A stretch of DNA of 64,000 nt from Neurospora crassa OR74A (lineage: Eukaryota > Ascomycota > Sordariomycetes > Sordariales > Sordariaceae): positions 2,914,001 to 2,978,000 of the forward strand of contig NC_026501.1 of the NCBI RefSeq assembly GCF_000182925.2, in the 5' to 3' direction. Shown here one piece after another: positions 12,034 to 25,047 of the stretch. The notes beneath the pieces are model-generated. The model saw only the letters and a program-made list of their open reading frames with translations. It had not been told where the DNA came from and did not search any database. Made by a program: the position numbers and the translations under genes. The stretch's first letter is position 1; each line of letters starts with the position of its first letter.

Positions 12034-13904
12034 TTAGCGGATTGTCATCTGCTTCGCCATGGTCGCCTTCGAAGATGTGCCAGCGCCGCTGATACCAGCA
12101 CCAGAGCCGGCCTTCTTCTCAAAGATCTTCCAGAACTTCAAACTTTCGTCGGCGGCTAGTAATCCCGGTCAGTATGAGCTTCAAATCAGCTATTTTCACA
12201 CAGACTTCACTTACCAGCTGTGGCGAGCATTTGTCCATCGGGACTAAGACAGCTGTGGAGGACTCGGCTCTCATGAGCAGGAATCTCAACATTGCGGACC
12301 AGAGTAGGGTAACTCCAGATGCTGAGCGAATTATCGGGGTAACCGCTGGAGCTCACAATTTCGCGATAGCGAGGGCTCCATCGGAGACTGGTAACCTGGG
12401 AGCCCGTGTCGATGCTGTTGACGCGTGCACCGGAAGTGGTGTTCCAGAAATGGATGTGACGATCGTAGGCACCTCCACCAGTGGCCAACAGATTGATGTT
12501 CCAGGGGCACCAGGCGAGAGCCTTGACGGCAGCTTTATGGTTGGTCTTGGTGAACTTTGGAACAGCAAGGGACCGGGCATCCCAAATCGATACAAGATTG
12601 TCGTTTCCGCCGGTAGCAAGCTGGGCGCCATCAGACCGCCACTCGAGGCCGCAAACCTCCGATGTATGCGAAACCAGTTCAGCCACCTTGTGCTCGGCGA
12701 TACGGACATCATGGTTGAACACCAAACCGCTTCGTGCACCTGTCGATAGAAGATGCTTGCTCCAGCCCATAACACCAACTCGACTGTCATGACCAAACAT
12801 GCTGCGAATCTTGATGCCTTCGGCAACATCCCAGATCTGGACCTCACCGGTGCCGAGTCCCACGCCCACGTATGCTCCATCACCTGACCACTTGACGCTG
12901 CTCACGTACGTATCAGGAGAAGTTTCCAGCAGGCAGTTGACAGACCCCTCATCGGCCGACCAGACATAGACGTTCCGTTCCAGGCCAATGGCGACCTGGT
13001 TTCCCGAGCTCCAGTCCAAGAGGTTAAGGTAGTAGTCGTCAATCAAACCAGGAGCATCAAGGACACGCTCAGGAGCTGTAGCGACGCGGCGTCGGAATTG
13101 TGCGGACGAGTTGGCGGCCTTCAAAGGGCGATTGTATTGCTGGCGGAGATCGATGGGTTTGGAGGACTCGGGAGGAGCTGGTTTAAACTGCAAAATTCGA
13201 GTGTTGACGTTCATTCCGCAGGCATTAGCCAATGAGTCTTGATACGCGACGGTGTTGGGAGATGGCCGGGCGTATGTCTCGGCCTCATCGTCATCGAGGA
13301 GCAGGGAATCGAATTCAAGCTGCTCAGTAGCATCGTCTGCAGGAGTGGCGAGGACTGTCGAGTTGGACGATTCGCCGTTCCTGGACTTTGGCCGCTTCTG
13401 ATCCCGCATGTTGAGCTTTCCCGAACCACCATTGGCAATAGCCGAGCTTGAGCCTCGGTTGGGGATGAAGCGATCGGCATTAAGAGCAATGGTCGTCTTG
13501 ATCGGCTTTGCCTTGATCTTAGTCTTCTTCGGTTTCGGGGTAGGTGCTGTCTGAGTTTGTTCTTGCGCCTGAGCGCCAGTGCCGGTGAGCGTGAACTCGG
13601 ATACGCCAAGCTCGAGAGCTTTCTTGGGAGTCGACGCTCCGCGAGCGATATTGGACTTGGGCGAGTCCCAGTTGGTCTTGGTTGAGGCCGCTCGTGCAAG
13701 CTGCGAGCTAATGTTACCAGGGTAGACCGTCTTGGCAGGTGCTCGCTGGCCATCGTTGCTCGTCTTGTCCTTGTTAAAAGGCGAAGAGTTGACGTTCGCA
13801 TTATGATGAGGAGAGGGGGTCAAGGGCACACGGCCGCCCGCGGTGCGACTCGAGAAAAGACCCGTATGGGACTTCTTAGGTGTCGTGACTGATGGAGTAG
13901 CCAT
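12034..13904 (-). CDS. CDC20: APC/C activator Cdc20 (Fizzy family WD40 protein)
   Basis: Two exons, 13904-12215 and 12155-12034, giving 603 residues. An N-terminal disordered region contains RVPLTP (a D-box-like RxxL near residue 25). The C-box DRFIPNR lies at 144-150, and NTRILQFKPAPP corresponds to the KILR-type segment. Seven WD40 repeats follow from about residue 290, including LDWSSGNQVAIGLERNVYVW. The C-terminal Ile-Arg tail binds the APC/C. It recruits substrates for ubiquitination at metaphase-anaphase. The C-box sequence and overall pattern favour Cdc20 over Cdh1. The intron falls in the last WD repeat and restores LATAAADESLKFW. The start at 13904 has context AACATGGCT. An in-frame ATG at 13922 would add six residues and is less favourable. 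Confidence 0.96.
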
Positions 13905-15153
13905 GTTTGTTACTGTGACCATAAAACAGTAGGTATGTACCACTATATCAACAAGCCATAGTTAGCACACTAAGCAACACATATAGGTATATTTCCACAA
14001 GGTGGTGGTGCTTACCGTTTAGGGGGGTTGAAGGTGTCGAGGAGTTCCGATTAACCGAAAGAGCTCCAAGAGACTCAAGTTAATGGCTCCTGGAAGGTTA
14101 GTACGTTCTGATTGCGGATGATCGGCTAAGTCGGAGGGTTCCTTGGACGAGATACGTCTCAAAGTCGGCGGGTCGATCAATTGACTGCAACAGCAAGCTG
14201 ATCTAATGGACTTGAGGAAGTCTGCGTTCAAGGATATGGCGCGCTGCAAAGTTTTGTCTTGAAGGTATGATTGCTTTATGCGAATAGTTGCAAGAAAGAA
14301 GCAGAGGCTTGAGGAGAGCAATCAAAGACGGGCCAAGAGGCGCAGAAGTGGTTTTCTTGCAGCGTGGAATTGTGGTTGTGATGGATTGGAAGGAGAAGGC
14401 GGGCCGAATATTAGTTTACTTTCAAAAGGACGACCTGTTTTGTCTGCACAACGTGGTTGCCATGGTAACGAGTGGCAGCTGGCGGGCTGCCACCCAACGC
14501 TTGGACAAGAGGCGGTAGCAGCACACGCTCCGCAAGGCCCTCCGCCGCAGCCATTCTTGGCAAGATTCCACTTCACGACCCGCCGCAGGCATCTCCAGGT
14601 CCACTTCCCTTTGAACCAATTCACCCCATCAAGGTGGATCCATTCAAAACGTCGTTCCCCCCCCCAGGCCCGGTACATTTTGGTATCCACTGCTCGTGCC
14701 AGGCCCGCTCGCTCCAGGTCGTCCCGTCCTCCAGAAGGACCACAGTGGAGTTCAGTTCCGTTTCCTGATTGCCGCGTTGCGCTGCCCTGCGCATGATCCT
14801 GTCGTCGACGACAAGCACGAGCCGGTCAGCATGGATCGATTGAACTGAATGAACACCACACAACCTCGCCTGCCTGCGATTCATATTCATCTTTAACGAA
14901 TAGGTATTACCCTGCCATTAGTCACGAGACCTGTGTCGCCGTTTCTCGACCTTTCGACTGTACCAAGGACGAAACGACCAAGCCAACTTTTGGGCGCCAT
15001 ACTTAGCATGTGGGATTAGGTCAACTGCGATAATCAAACGCTTCACGCTTCATGCTCCATGCTTGAAAAGCGCGACAGTCCACGAAAGCATCCGTCAGAT
15101 AATCAACCTCCAAGACAGGCAACAGGCCGACAGGTGCCAAGGAATCCGCAGCT
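13905..15153. promoter_or_regulatory. Divergent promoter region between cdc20 and the kelch-BTB gene
   Basis: About 1.25 kb separates two genes transcribed away from each other, so it must hold both promoters and leaders. A 4-codon upstream frame (15052-15066) and a longer one starting at 15059 precede the kelch-BTB start. No further gene is seen. Confidence 0.6.
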
Positions 15154-15259
15154 ATGGCGCACCCTTCGACGCCCGCAGGACACTCTCCCTCCATCTTTGG
15201 AGGACCAACCCCAGTCATGTCCGGCGCTGGACAACCTTCGATCCCCTCCTCGTCCATGA
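15059..15259 (+). promoter_or_regulatory. Upstream open frame overlapping the kelch-BTB start
   Basis: An ATG at 15059 opens a 66-codon frame that runs past the main ATG at 15154 in another frame. A 4-codon frame (15052-15066) overlaps it. If transcribed, both would lower translation of the main protein. Confidence 0.3.
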
Positions 15260-17514
15260 CGACTTCAACTCTCACACCAGCCTCGGCTGCCTCTTCTACC
15301 AATACCTACATTATGCCAAACTCTCCCTTCAAAAACCGTGGTGATGGGTACCGTCCCAAAGTAACACGGACTCTCGGACAGCGTCCTGCCTGTCTTGTCA
15401 ACGCATCCGTCACCTACTGCGGCAACAACCAAATCTACGCTTTCGGCGGTTTCGATCAATACACAGACGAGGTCTACAATCATGTGCTAAGACTGGACCT
15501 GGTCAGTCATCAATGGAGCCTGGTTGACAACTATGGCGACATTCCCGGTGTTCGAATGGGTTAGTGTTACTTAGTCCCATAATGTCTTTTATTTCTTTCT
15601 GCTTCTCCTCTACTCGAACCTAGTTGACTTATCTCTTCGGTAGGCCATACTGCGACCCTGTATAAGGGAGACAAACTCTTGGTGTTTGGTGGCGAAAACG
15701 AACACAGAACCTATTTATCCGACCTCATAATCTTCGATCTCAAAACCGCACACTGGACCCAGCCACAAGTGACAGGACCAATTCCCAAAGGTCGCGCGCG
15801 ACATGCGGCCGTTCTACACCAAGACAAGCTTTTTATCATTGGCGGGATTACGGGTCACGACAACTACGTTCTCGACGACATCTGCTACTTGGACTTGAAG
15901 ACGTTCACTTGGTCAAGATCCTGGCGTTTTGTGGGCCGGTTCGATCATTCAGCATATATATGGGGTGAAAGGGTATGGGTATTCGGGGGTCTCAGCGAGG
16001 AGATGGACAAGGTTAGCGACATCTGGTGGCTAGATCTCAAGGGAAGTCCGGCATTCGATTCACCCCCACAGATTGGCTCGATGGACCGCTCCGGTATGGC
16101 TCGAAGCGCCATTTCGCCAAGGCCCTCCTACCCTGCAGCACAATCCCCGATTGTTGGGTCGTCTGGGTATGCCGCAAACTCGAGGACTGCGCAAGTCAAC
16201 CCTCCGTCGTTCCATCTCAAGACCTACGCTCCTCCTGCACCCGGTGCTGTTTCGGCTCTCAAGTTTGTCAACGGTCCGAACGTGCCATCGCAGGGACAGG
16301 GTATTCATTTCCATGTCTACTCGTCAGGTACCCTTCTGGACTTTGTTACACCAGCGGCGACAATCTCGTCCAAGGAATGCTCATTGTCTGCTCTCGATCT
16401 GGGGTCTCTCCGATGGCAGAAGTTGGCCGACGGCCGGGAGATATTCAAGCCTGGATATCGCTGGCACTATTGCACCATGAACGAAGACGGCACCAAGGCC
16501 TGGCTACTTGGGTGTCCCACGGAGCCGAATGTACTGGATCATGGAGGTACTGGCCTCGAGGAGTACTTGTCCGATATCATGGAAATTGATCTGCGCCGGT
16601 ACGGGTTCTTGGGAAACAATTTTGCCCCTGAACCACGCGCGGACTTCACACGGCCATCTTCTCGAGCGCGTCATATCGAACAGCCGTCCAAAGGGCTAGG
16701 ATGTGATCTCGCCAAACTCTTCGACCAGCCTCCCGAGACCGGAAGTGGCACGGATTTCATCGTCACAGCTCTTTCTCGCGAATACGATGAGGACGAGATC
16801 ATAGGCTCTGCGCTCGTTCACACTTCCGACTCGATGGACGGTGATCAGACCTGGCTGTCGCCGGATGCGCCCACGTCTCCGCCAATTCACGTTCATCGAC
16901 TGATTCTTCAGGCGCGCTGGCCACACTTTGCACGCCTATGGTCGAGCCAAATGGCCGAATTTCACACGAAGAAGATGCATATCCCTGAGCCCTACAGTGT
17001 TGTCAAGGCATTCTTATACTATCTATATACGGACCGTATCGACCCGGGATCTGAAGAGGACGAGAGCATCACGGCCGACCTGTCAGACGTGGCCGGCCTT
17101 CTTGTCATGTCCAATATCTATAACATTCCACATCTTCGCCTCCTTTGCGTAAATAGATTGGCGAAGGAGCTTGACGTGGATCACGCATGTATCATCTGGT
17201 ACTGCGCCGGCATGGCGAATGAAGAGTGGCTGCGGAAACGGGCTGCCACCTTCTGTATGACGCACTGGGGCAGGGTTGTACGCACGCTCGGTTTCCAGAG
17301 GCTTCCTCGGGCGGCTCTGGTGGAGCTCTCGCAGGAAGTTGATATGGAAGGCCGTGTGGTTGGCGGTGACGAGCTTGATTTGATGGTGGGGATCGATGGT
17401 CGTTACCACGACGGAGGGTCTGGCTCGTCACGGCGTAAAGGGAGCATTAGTAGCAACCATACGCAAGTGCTTGAAAGCGAGCTTGATGAAGACGAGGGCA
17501 TGGAGATGTCATGA
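15154..17514 (+). CDS. Kelch-repeat protein with C-terminal BTB/BACK domain
   Basis: Two exons, 15154-15559 and 15644-17514, giving 758 residues. Residues 1-70 are Ser/Pro/Thr-rich. A kelch beta-propeller follows from about residue 75 to 300, with blades such as NQIYAFGGFDQYTDEVYNHV, KLLVFGGENEHRTYLSDLII, KLFIIGGITGHDNYVLDDIC and RVWVFGGLSEEMDKVSDIWW. There is a variable middle and a BTB domain from about 502 to 640, beginning GTDFIVTAL and including HRLILQARWPHFARL. A BACK-like helical region runs to about 705, and the tail is acidic. The architecture is reminiscent of fission-yeast Ral2 (Ras1/morphogenesis), but I assign that only tentatively. A Cullin-3 adaptor role is the alternative suggested by BTB-BACK. 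The intron (GTTAGT donor) lies between two kelch blades. Confidence 0.92.
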
Positions 17515-18968
17515 ACAGCTAGGTTCCGCTTTCTGTCACGGCAGAGGATGTCTTTTCACCTCGTCGTTATTCTCCTCGTCATTAGATTTGTTCCATACAC
17601 AAGCACGGACTGGAAAGAGTGGCTAGTTGGACAAAAGGGCGGGCCTTTAGCACGACGGGAATCGGCACTGAAGGGGTCGCAGGCCCGCTAGATGTGTTAG
17701 GTCCCTAGTCAGGACTTTGGGTTGAGGTATGACCGATGTGATGGATAGGATAGGTTGGGCAGACTTGGCTTTTCGTGCGATGAGCTTCTCGGCCATCCTT
17801 TAGTAAGGAGGCATTCAGGAAACCCAATGGGATCGGGGAAAGATGCTTACTATTCCACAGAGGCATTGCAAAGGCGTTGGCGTAATTGATGGGTATTCAT
17901 TGTTAGCGTGCATGTAAGACTGGTCGTTTCTCCTTTCTGTCCTACGGCTAGTAGTGTCCATATTGGCAATCCGAACTATTATTCGGACATTCATACGCAC
18001 TGATCTGAATTTGAGGTTGGCTTGTTGATTAGGTCTTGAAAGAGAACAGCATCGAGCAATTACAAAACAACCGACCTTGGTTGCAACCTGCCAGAATCAT
18101 CGATATACCGCACCCCCTGAACTTGGAAGTTGGCGAGCTTAATACGTTGACGTGCAAGCATTTCTCAATCCACCATGTTAAGGAACAATTATACTGCGTA
18201 CATCCACGTTTTCCTTTATCACAGCTTACATCATGCTGATGTTCGTGGAGTGCAGACTGCAGAGTCGTAAAAGACGAGCACGATGCCCAGCATGCAGCTG
18301 ACCATGCTGGGTCGGTACCTACCTACCATACATAAAGTGTCCATGCAGGCAGTGTTACCCGCTAAAATGTTGCCGAGGTTCACAAGCCGTCCGAAAGCGA
18401 TAAAAGCAACAGGAGTGGTCGCTCCCGGACTGACGTTCTCCACCTTTCCGCTGCTACGACATCGTCCCCTCCTGTCAATGCTCGATCCCCTCCCCATAGT
18501 GGTCTAGGAAAAGTCGACATTTTTATACCCGAAGGGCCCAAAAAGAAGTCGAGAATAAGACTACGATAAATTATCCTCTGATGCCACGCCCGCTGACTCT
18601 ACTTATTGGCCCTGATCTACTCGCACACACTCTCTCGCGCTCCCCTTCCCTGAACGAATTTACGCGAGGAAGCCGCCAAACCGGGATCCTCAGCTAAGCC
18701 CAGCGCCCTCGCCACTGCGGCAACTCTTTGCCAGCCCAGGCGCTCAGCCAGCTCCCAGCAGCAAAGTGCAGCGGTCCTGACGCTTGTCGCATCGCACGCA
18801 TTCTGTCCCATCGCTTAAGACTGACGACTGGACCATCCCTAACTAGGCGGCCACCAGTAAACCCCCCTTGTTTTCGTCTTCTCCCTTTACCGGTCCATCG
18901 AAGTCATTCCTCGAGCACTACCACCGGCCATCAACGGCGGAGGATCAGATAATCCACACACAATCGCC
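17515..18968. other. Intergenic region upstream of PEX13
   Basis: Contains the 3' end of the kelch-BTB transcript and the PEX13 promoter. No domain-bearing open frame or repeat stands out. The last 250 bases are C/T-rich, as expected for a fungal leader. Confidence 0.6.
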
Positions 18969-20485
18969 ATGGCATCCCCCCCGAAACCGTGGGAAAGACA
19001 AGGCGCGACGTCTGGCGCATCGGGTATGTTTTTTTTCCCGTTCACCATTCCATGTGCGCCCGACAAGCAGGGCACTGACATTGAATCCGCAATGACACAG
19101 CGCCCGCACCAGCAGCCTCTTCGGCCGCGACGCCATCACCAGAGTCAAACACGACAACAACAACATCAGGCTCAACCCCGGCCATCCCCGCGAGACCTGC
19201 CAGTCTGACCGCCTCCGTCAACCAAAATGCCGCCAACTACAGCAGACCAATGGGCGCGATGGGTACATCACCATACGGGGTCGGCGTAGGCTCGTACGGC
19301 ACAACATACGGCTCTTCATACGGCTCAGCATACTCGTCGCCCTATTCCAGCCCCTATTCCAGGTATGGGGGTATGGGCGGATACGGCAGTTCAATGTACG
19401 GCGGTTACGGCGGGTCGATGTACGGCGGTGGCATGTACGGCGGCGGCGGCATGTATGGAGGAGGTATGGGTGGCATGCCGGGCGATCCCAACAACCCGGA
19501 AAGTTTGACCAACCGCTTCAACATGAGTACGATGGCCACATTCCAGATGCTGGAAGGCATTGTCGGCGCATTCGGAGGTTTTGCACAAATGCTTGAGAGC
19601 ACTTATATGGCGACACACTCGAGTTTCTTTGGTAGGTTATATCATCCTACATGCCCACCTCCAGTCAGGCGCAACTGATATACTAACATCAGCTCAGCCA
19701 TGGTTGCTGTCGCAGAGCAGTTTGGCAATCTTCGCCAAACCCTAGGCTCCATTCTGGGCATCTTCACTATTATGCGCTGGATTAGGACAGTGTTCGCCAA
19801 GATCACCGGCAAGCCTCTACCAGCCGATGTCTCCAGCCTCAATCCAGCCTCTTTTGCCATGTTTGATGGACGCGGGAAGGGCGGTGCTGCAGCGGCTGCC
19901 GGTGGTGCCGCCGGTGCCATGCCCAAGCCCAGCCGAAAGCCCCTCATCTTCTTCGTTCTCGCTGCCTTCGGTCTGCCCTACGTGATGAGCAGGGTGATCA
20001 AGTCGCTGGCCTCCAACGCTGAGGAAGAGGAAAAGAAGCGCCAGCTCGTTGTCGCGCAACAACAAACCATCGACCCGACCAAGCTTGAGTTCTGCCGCGT
20101 CCTGTACGACTTCTCGCCCGCCACGCAGGGGAATGGCGAGATCGTCCCGGGCGTAGACCTTGAAGTTCACAAGGGTGATCTGGTTGCCGTTCTCAGCAAG
20201 AGCGATCCTCTCGGCCAGCCTAGCGAGTGGTGGAAGTGTCGCGCCCGCGACGGAAGAATTGGCTATCTACCGGCCACCTTCCTCGAGGTACTTAAGAAGC
20301 CAGGTCAGCCTGTTGCAGCTATTGCTGGGGCCCCATCCATCAGCATTGACGGCGACACGAGGGCCAACTCGCTGAGCAGCATCCTCAGCGACGCGGATAA
20401 GAAAGTGCTGGTTCCGGCCCTACCGGCGGCCAAGGCTAGCGATATTAGCGTCGAGAGTTTCCAGAAGTCGCAGTTCTTTTCTTAG
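18969..20485 (+). CDS. PEX13: Peroxisomal membrane protein Pex13
   Basis: Three exons, 18969-19023, 19101-19631 and 19698-20485, giving 457 residues. The second intron ends TACTAAC then CTCAG. It begins MASPPKPWER, like other fungal Pex13. A Thr/Ser/Ala-rich stretch is followed at about 69-143 by a tyrosine-glycine-rich segment with eleven YG pairs. Amphipathic or membrane segments follow (LEGIVGAFGGFAQML near 175; LGSILGIFTIMRW near 215; LIFFVLAAFGLPYVM near 280). A C-terminal SH3 domain lies at about 327-390 (CRVLYDFSPA...VHKGDLVAVL...SEWWKCRARDGRIGYLPATFLEVL). Role: docking and translocation of the PTS receptors Pex5/Pex7 at the peroxisome, with Pex14 and Pex17/33. The SH3 domain binds Pex14 and Pex5. 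The YG segment corresponds to the meshwork-forming domain described for Pex13. Confidence 0.96.
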
Positions 20486-22678
20486 GGAGGCAAGGAACGC
20501 AGGCGGAATGATCTCAGCAAAATGCACATCGAGACGTCGCGGTTCATGCCACGCTCTTCTCGGCTTCGACACTCGGTCTCATTCTCTTAATACACGCCTG
20601 ATCGTGCGAGCTCTGGATCTACCATGTGCAAAGCGCCGGCCTCCTGGGAGTGGCCCAACACCCAATGGCCATCTAATCGGCTTTCCTCTCCAACACAACA
20701 ATCAGACACAATAGCAAATCAAATCAAAATCGGATTCTCCTTGATTCGGATTCGCCCAGCCTGGTGGAAATGACCACACTTTCCTACCAGGAAAAAATCA
20801 CCAAGCAGCTACGTAGAGGCACACGAGAGCGCGGTGAGATAATCAGTCGGAGCATTTCCGGAAGTTTTCGAACTCGTCGGAAGGGTGTAAGACGTCACCA
20901 AACAAGCATGCATGCCCACAACGGTCAGTTACGGCATTATCATTATTAAGAGAATGACAAACACTCTCACATCTTTATACACCTGCATGACACGATTATT
21001 GCGTGGGTAAACGTCTTTTCACCATAAGTCAATACCCGAGCGAGCCAAAAGGGAGATATAGACACAGAGGACGGCCATGGTAAATGGATGAATGGATGCA
21101 TGGAGTAAGCGGAAGCGGCGAACGCTGAAAGACATGGACGCACGAGGTGTGAAATCGAAAGGGGGGATGAAGGGAAGTGATAGGCGATGTGAGGCGGTGA
21201 CCACACCGATGGCACAGGGATGGAACGAAGCGTGGCTAATTAGCCTACACAGACAAAGGGGTGTTTGTCTGCTTGAGTCGGTTGTTCAGTCGTATACCTT
21301 GTAGCGAATATTTTGTTTTCGGATATATCCTAACCGTATCGTATGTACGTCTTCTTTCGTTATCGTCTCCTTCTCTTTTTTCTTTCTTTTCTTCTAGCTA
21401 ATTTTGTTTCGTACGAAGAGAAAGAAAAAAATGGAAAGAATCGGCAAATACGTGAACATTACTTTTCATAGAACGGTCTTTAATCAGAGATGTATGATAC
21501 ACAGTATTTAGTAGAGGCATGAGATTAATAGTTAATAATCACTTATTCATCGTGTCTCGCATCTTCAACGATGCGATTGCTGCTACAACACGTGAAATCA
21601 TGACTTGACGCAACCAAAATCAGTCGAAACTAAGTAATACTCACCAGAATTGGAAACATTTTTAACCACTTCTACAGGCGCAACTGCTAGCAAGTTATTA
21701 TTGTACATTGCCTCCCTGTAAATATACCAGTGTAGCAAATGGAGGTAGCCCGGTATAATTGTATATCGATCAACACGGTGAAGGTATTCATATATTGATT
21801 CCTAACCACGCAACACGTGCGTCTACAATGTAATCACATTTGGATTGTTCGCCTTCCTTTTTGATTTCTTTTAATTTTTTTTAATTCTTTTTGTCACTGA
21901 TTACTTTGGCTTCCACAAATTATGTGTTTTCATGGTTCATTCGACAGAGGAGTAAGCAGCTCACTTTTTTCTTTTTGGTAATCGCCGAGCCAGACCTCAT
22001 GCTGCCCGCGGCGTTTCTAACTCAGAGAAATGCACGGCAAGATGGGAACGATGAAGAACAAACAAGAAACTAATTTACAATAGATGGCATAGGCACGGAT
22101 TTTCATACATGACGTCCATCCGAATCGGATGATGAAGCCAGAATGATCTGACTGACTGTGGTAGCATGTGCTAACACAGTTGCCCCTATTTTCAATGTTC
22201 GGCTTGCACAGGTAAAGTTTTCTTTGGAAGTGAGCATTCAATGACCATGATGTCCAAAGTACGAAACACCTCCCCGTAGAGTTGGCCATCCCTTTACAGA
22301 TCAAGCTGTATAAACGTACAACTCGCTTCGTGTATGGACATAAGAAGAGACCCAGTGTCTATCGCAACGAACCGTTGTGATGATGTCGCCATTCGTGTGT
22401 CTTAGGTGTACAACAAGAGCTTAAAGTCTTTCTCTCAAGTCCAAAGGTTTCTATACATTTATTCATTGCCCTAATTTATGTTCCAATACGGGCGTGGTTC
22501 ATTGTGTACGTGAGGTCTTCTTTTTGAGTCTTTTTCCCAAAAAAGAAAAAGATTGTTTTTTCCTCGTTCTTTCCATATCACCAACGTTGCTCGTGATCCA
22601 GCATGAATTTTCTTTTCCCGAAAGGCCTTCTTTCTTACCGTGCACTTTTTCTGATTAAGCGGTGGTGATATCCTTGAT
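20486..22678. other. Convergent intergenic region between PEX13 and DUS3
   Basis: About 2.2 kb between converging genes. The part from roughly 21340 to 22000 is visibly A/T-richer than its surroundings, with T-runs and A-runs. No coding frame with recognisable features. Confidence 0.6.
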
Positions 22679-25047
22679 TTAACCTTCGGCCTCAATGTTC
22701 TCATACGCGTTGGACTTGTGCTTGGGCTGGAACTTAAAGTTGGGGGGAGCGGGGCCGAGGAACATTTCACTGATTTATTTCAGACACTGTCAGTAAATCC
22801 CGGGAAACATAATCTCCAACCATCGAAGCAGAGAGCAAGAGAGAAGCGAGACACTCACCTGATCTTAATCCAATCCAAATAATTCTTACTAGCCAACAAC
22901 GTCTCCAGCTCGTTCCGGCCCTTGTACGCCGGCGGCCGATCGTTCATGGCAGGGGGCAAGTACTCGAGCAAGCCAATCGGCACATAACGATGGAAGAAGC
23001 TCAAGAACTCCAGCAAGAAGCGGCGGGTGTAGTTCAAGCCCAGCTCATCAGATCCCCACGCCTCCATACCGTACTTTGCAAACTTCTCCACATACGCCAG
23101 CCGCTCCGTGGCCGACTTATCCAAGTACTGGCCCGCGCTGATCTCCTCAAAGATCCACGGCTTGATAATAGCGCCGCGGCCGACCATGACCGAGTCCACC
23201 TTGGCGTTGTCCACATGGTTAAAGTAGTCCACGTGCGAGTAGCAGTCGCCGTTGCCGACAAAGTACATGCGTCCGCCGTTGGGCAAGCTGCGCTCGTCGG
23301 CCTCTCGGATCGTGTCCTGAAGCGAATCGGCCTTCTCGTTGAACGACTTGACCAGCGCCGCGCATTCGGCGATGTAGCTCCAGTCCGCCGCCTTAGTGTA
23401 CCGCTGCTGGCGCGTACGGCCGTGCAGCGTGACGGCCGCACAACCCGGGGCACCGGAGACAGCGCGGATGTCTGGGGCGCCGAGCGCGAGGCGTTCGACT
23501 AATTTTTGGGCCGTCAGGTGGTTGTCGCGGACGCCCATGCGGATCTTGGCGGTCACGGGCACCTCGCCTGAGACGGTGTTCATGCCGCGGATCATGCGCT
23601 CGAGCTTGGACGGAGCGTCGAGGAGGGCGGAGCCGGCACCGGACTTGTAGACCATGTCGATGGGGCAGCCGCAGTTGAGGTCGATGACGCGGAGGTGGGG
23701 GAGGTAGCGGGCGAGGGTCTCAGCCGACTTAATGGCGATCCAGGGGGCGTGGGCGGTGATTTGGACGCCAAACTTGAGATCCTTGGAGTTGTCGTACGCT
23801 GGGTCGACGATGCCGGTCGGGGTGTAGCGCGGAGGAGTGATTTCGCTCTCGTGGGCGCGCATCAAGGTCCAGTCGGCCTTTTGACCTTGAAGAAGAGGGA
23901 GGCCCAGGGCCATTTCCGAGTAGGTGATTTCGGCGCCCAGCTCAACGCAGAGACGGCGGAAAGGCAGGTTGCCTTGGGTGGTCAAAGGGGCGAGCACGGG
24001 GGTCTCGCGCCCAAAGTAGATCCTTCGCTTTTCTGAGGGCTTAAGGGGGGGCTCGACGTATTGGGCCGCATAGTCCTTAGCCACGTCGTCGTCGTCTTTC
24101 TGTTTGTGGTAGTGAATGCGGGCAAGCTCGGAGTCCTTGGCCATCCATTTCAGGTACTGGTCGGACTTTTCGTGCTGGATCTTTTTTCGCGATAGGGCGA
24201 GCTTGACAGCCGGGGCGACAACGTTATACACGCCGGCCCTGGCATCCATCGATTCCTCCTCAGGCGGGACTAAAGGGGCGGCCTCGGGCTTTATTTTAGT
24301 AGGGTCCTCGGTGAGAACCAACTCCTTCCGGCCATCCTCGTGCTCAATCTCCTTCATGTGACTTTCGACGAAAAGGCAGCGCCAACCGGATGAACACTTG
24401 CCATGGGTCTCCCAAACCGGGCATTTGCCTCCAAAGACGTTGAGGTCAGGGCGGCGGCCCTCCTTCAGGTACTTGCGGATGTCGTGAAGAGCGTTGCAGC
24501 GTTCACCGTGCTTACAGTGCCGTGGGGAAAACTCGGGCGTCCACGCAACAGAGTTGCACAGGCGCTGAGCATCGGCAAAGATACCGAATTCACGCTCCTT
24601 GTTCTGACCCTTTGGCCTCTTCTTCTTTCCGTCCTTTCCGGCAGCCCCCTCAGCACCAGGAGCAGTCCTTCCCTCGGCAGCATCATCATCAACTACCTCG
24701 GCAGTTTTGGCGACCTGGCTTGGGGGCACAACGAGATACCTAAGACAAGTAAGCTCGTATGAAAAGATGAGATTATGAACAGGGAATAGAGAAGTAGCCA
24801 CTTACTCTTTCTTGATGGGAGCAATGCCCCTTCGCTTGTCCCTGTCATCTTGCCGTTGTTCCGTTGGCTTCTCATCTTCAGTTTGAGGTTGAGGTTGAGG
24901 CTGAGGCTGAGGTTGCGAGGGCTCTTCTTGTATCTGGGGGACGGGGGCATCGTCCAGCTTAACGCGCTTCGTCGCTGGCTCGGCGTCTTGGGCCGCAACA
25001 GCACCGTTAGGCTCGATGGGGCGCTTTGCAGTTTCTTGGGATTCCAT
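22679..25047 (-). CDS. DUS3: tRNA-dihydrouridine(47) synthase [NAD(P)(+)] Dus3
   Basis: Three exons, 25047-24806, 24739-22859 and 22769-22679, giving 737 residues with exact frame closure. The N-terminus holds a Gln-Pro dipeptide repeat (near 45-57) and lysine-rich stretches. Two CCCH zinc fingers follow (C142/C156/C162/H166 and C187/C196/C202/H208), typical of Dus3. The flavin TIM barrel starts near 298 ([20 protein letters not shown]) and includes [20 protein letters not shown] with the catalytic Cys of [23 protein letters not shown] and [13 protein letters not shown] helical tRNA-binding C-terminus ends in [14 protein letters not shown]. It reduces uridine 47 in the variable loop of tRNAs using FMN and NAD(P)H. 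The Gln-Pro repeat at 24888-24917 is a local hexanucleotide expansion. Confidence 0.96.

Noticed and set aside
21340-22000. A/T-rich stretch as a possible RIP-mutated repeat
   Set aside because: Only moderately A/T-rich by eye and no duplicate copy seen; dinucleotide RIP indices (TpA/ApT and CpA+TpG over ApC+GpT) would have to be computed.
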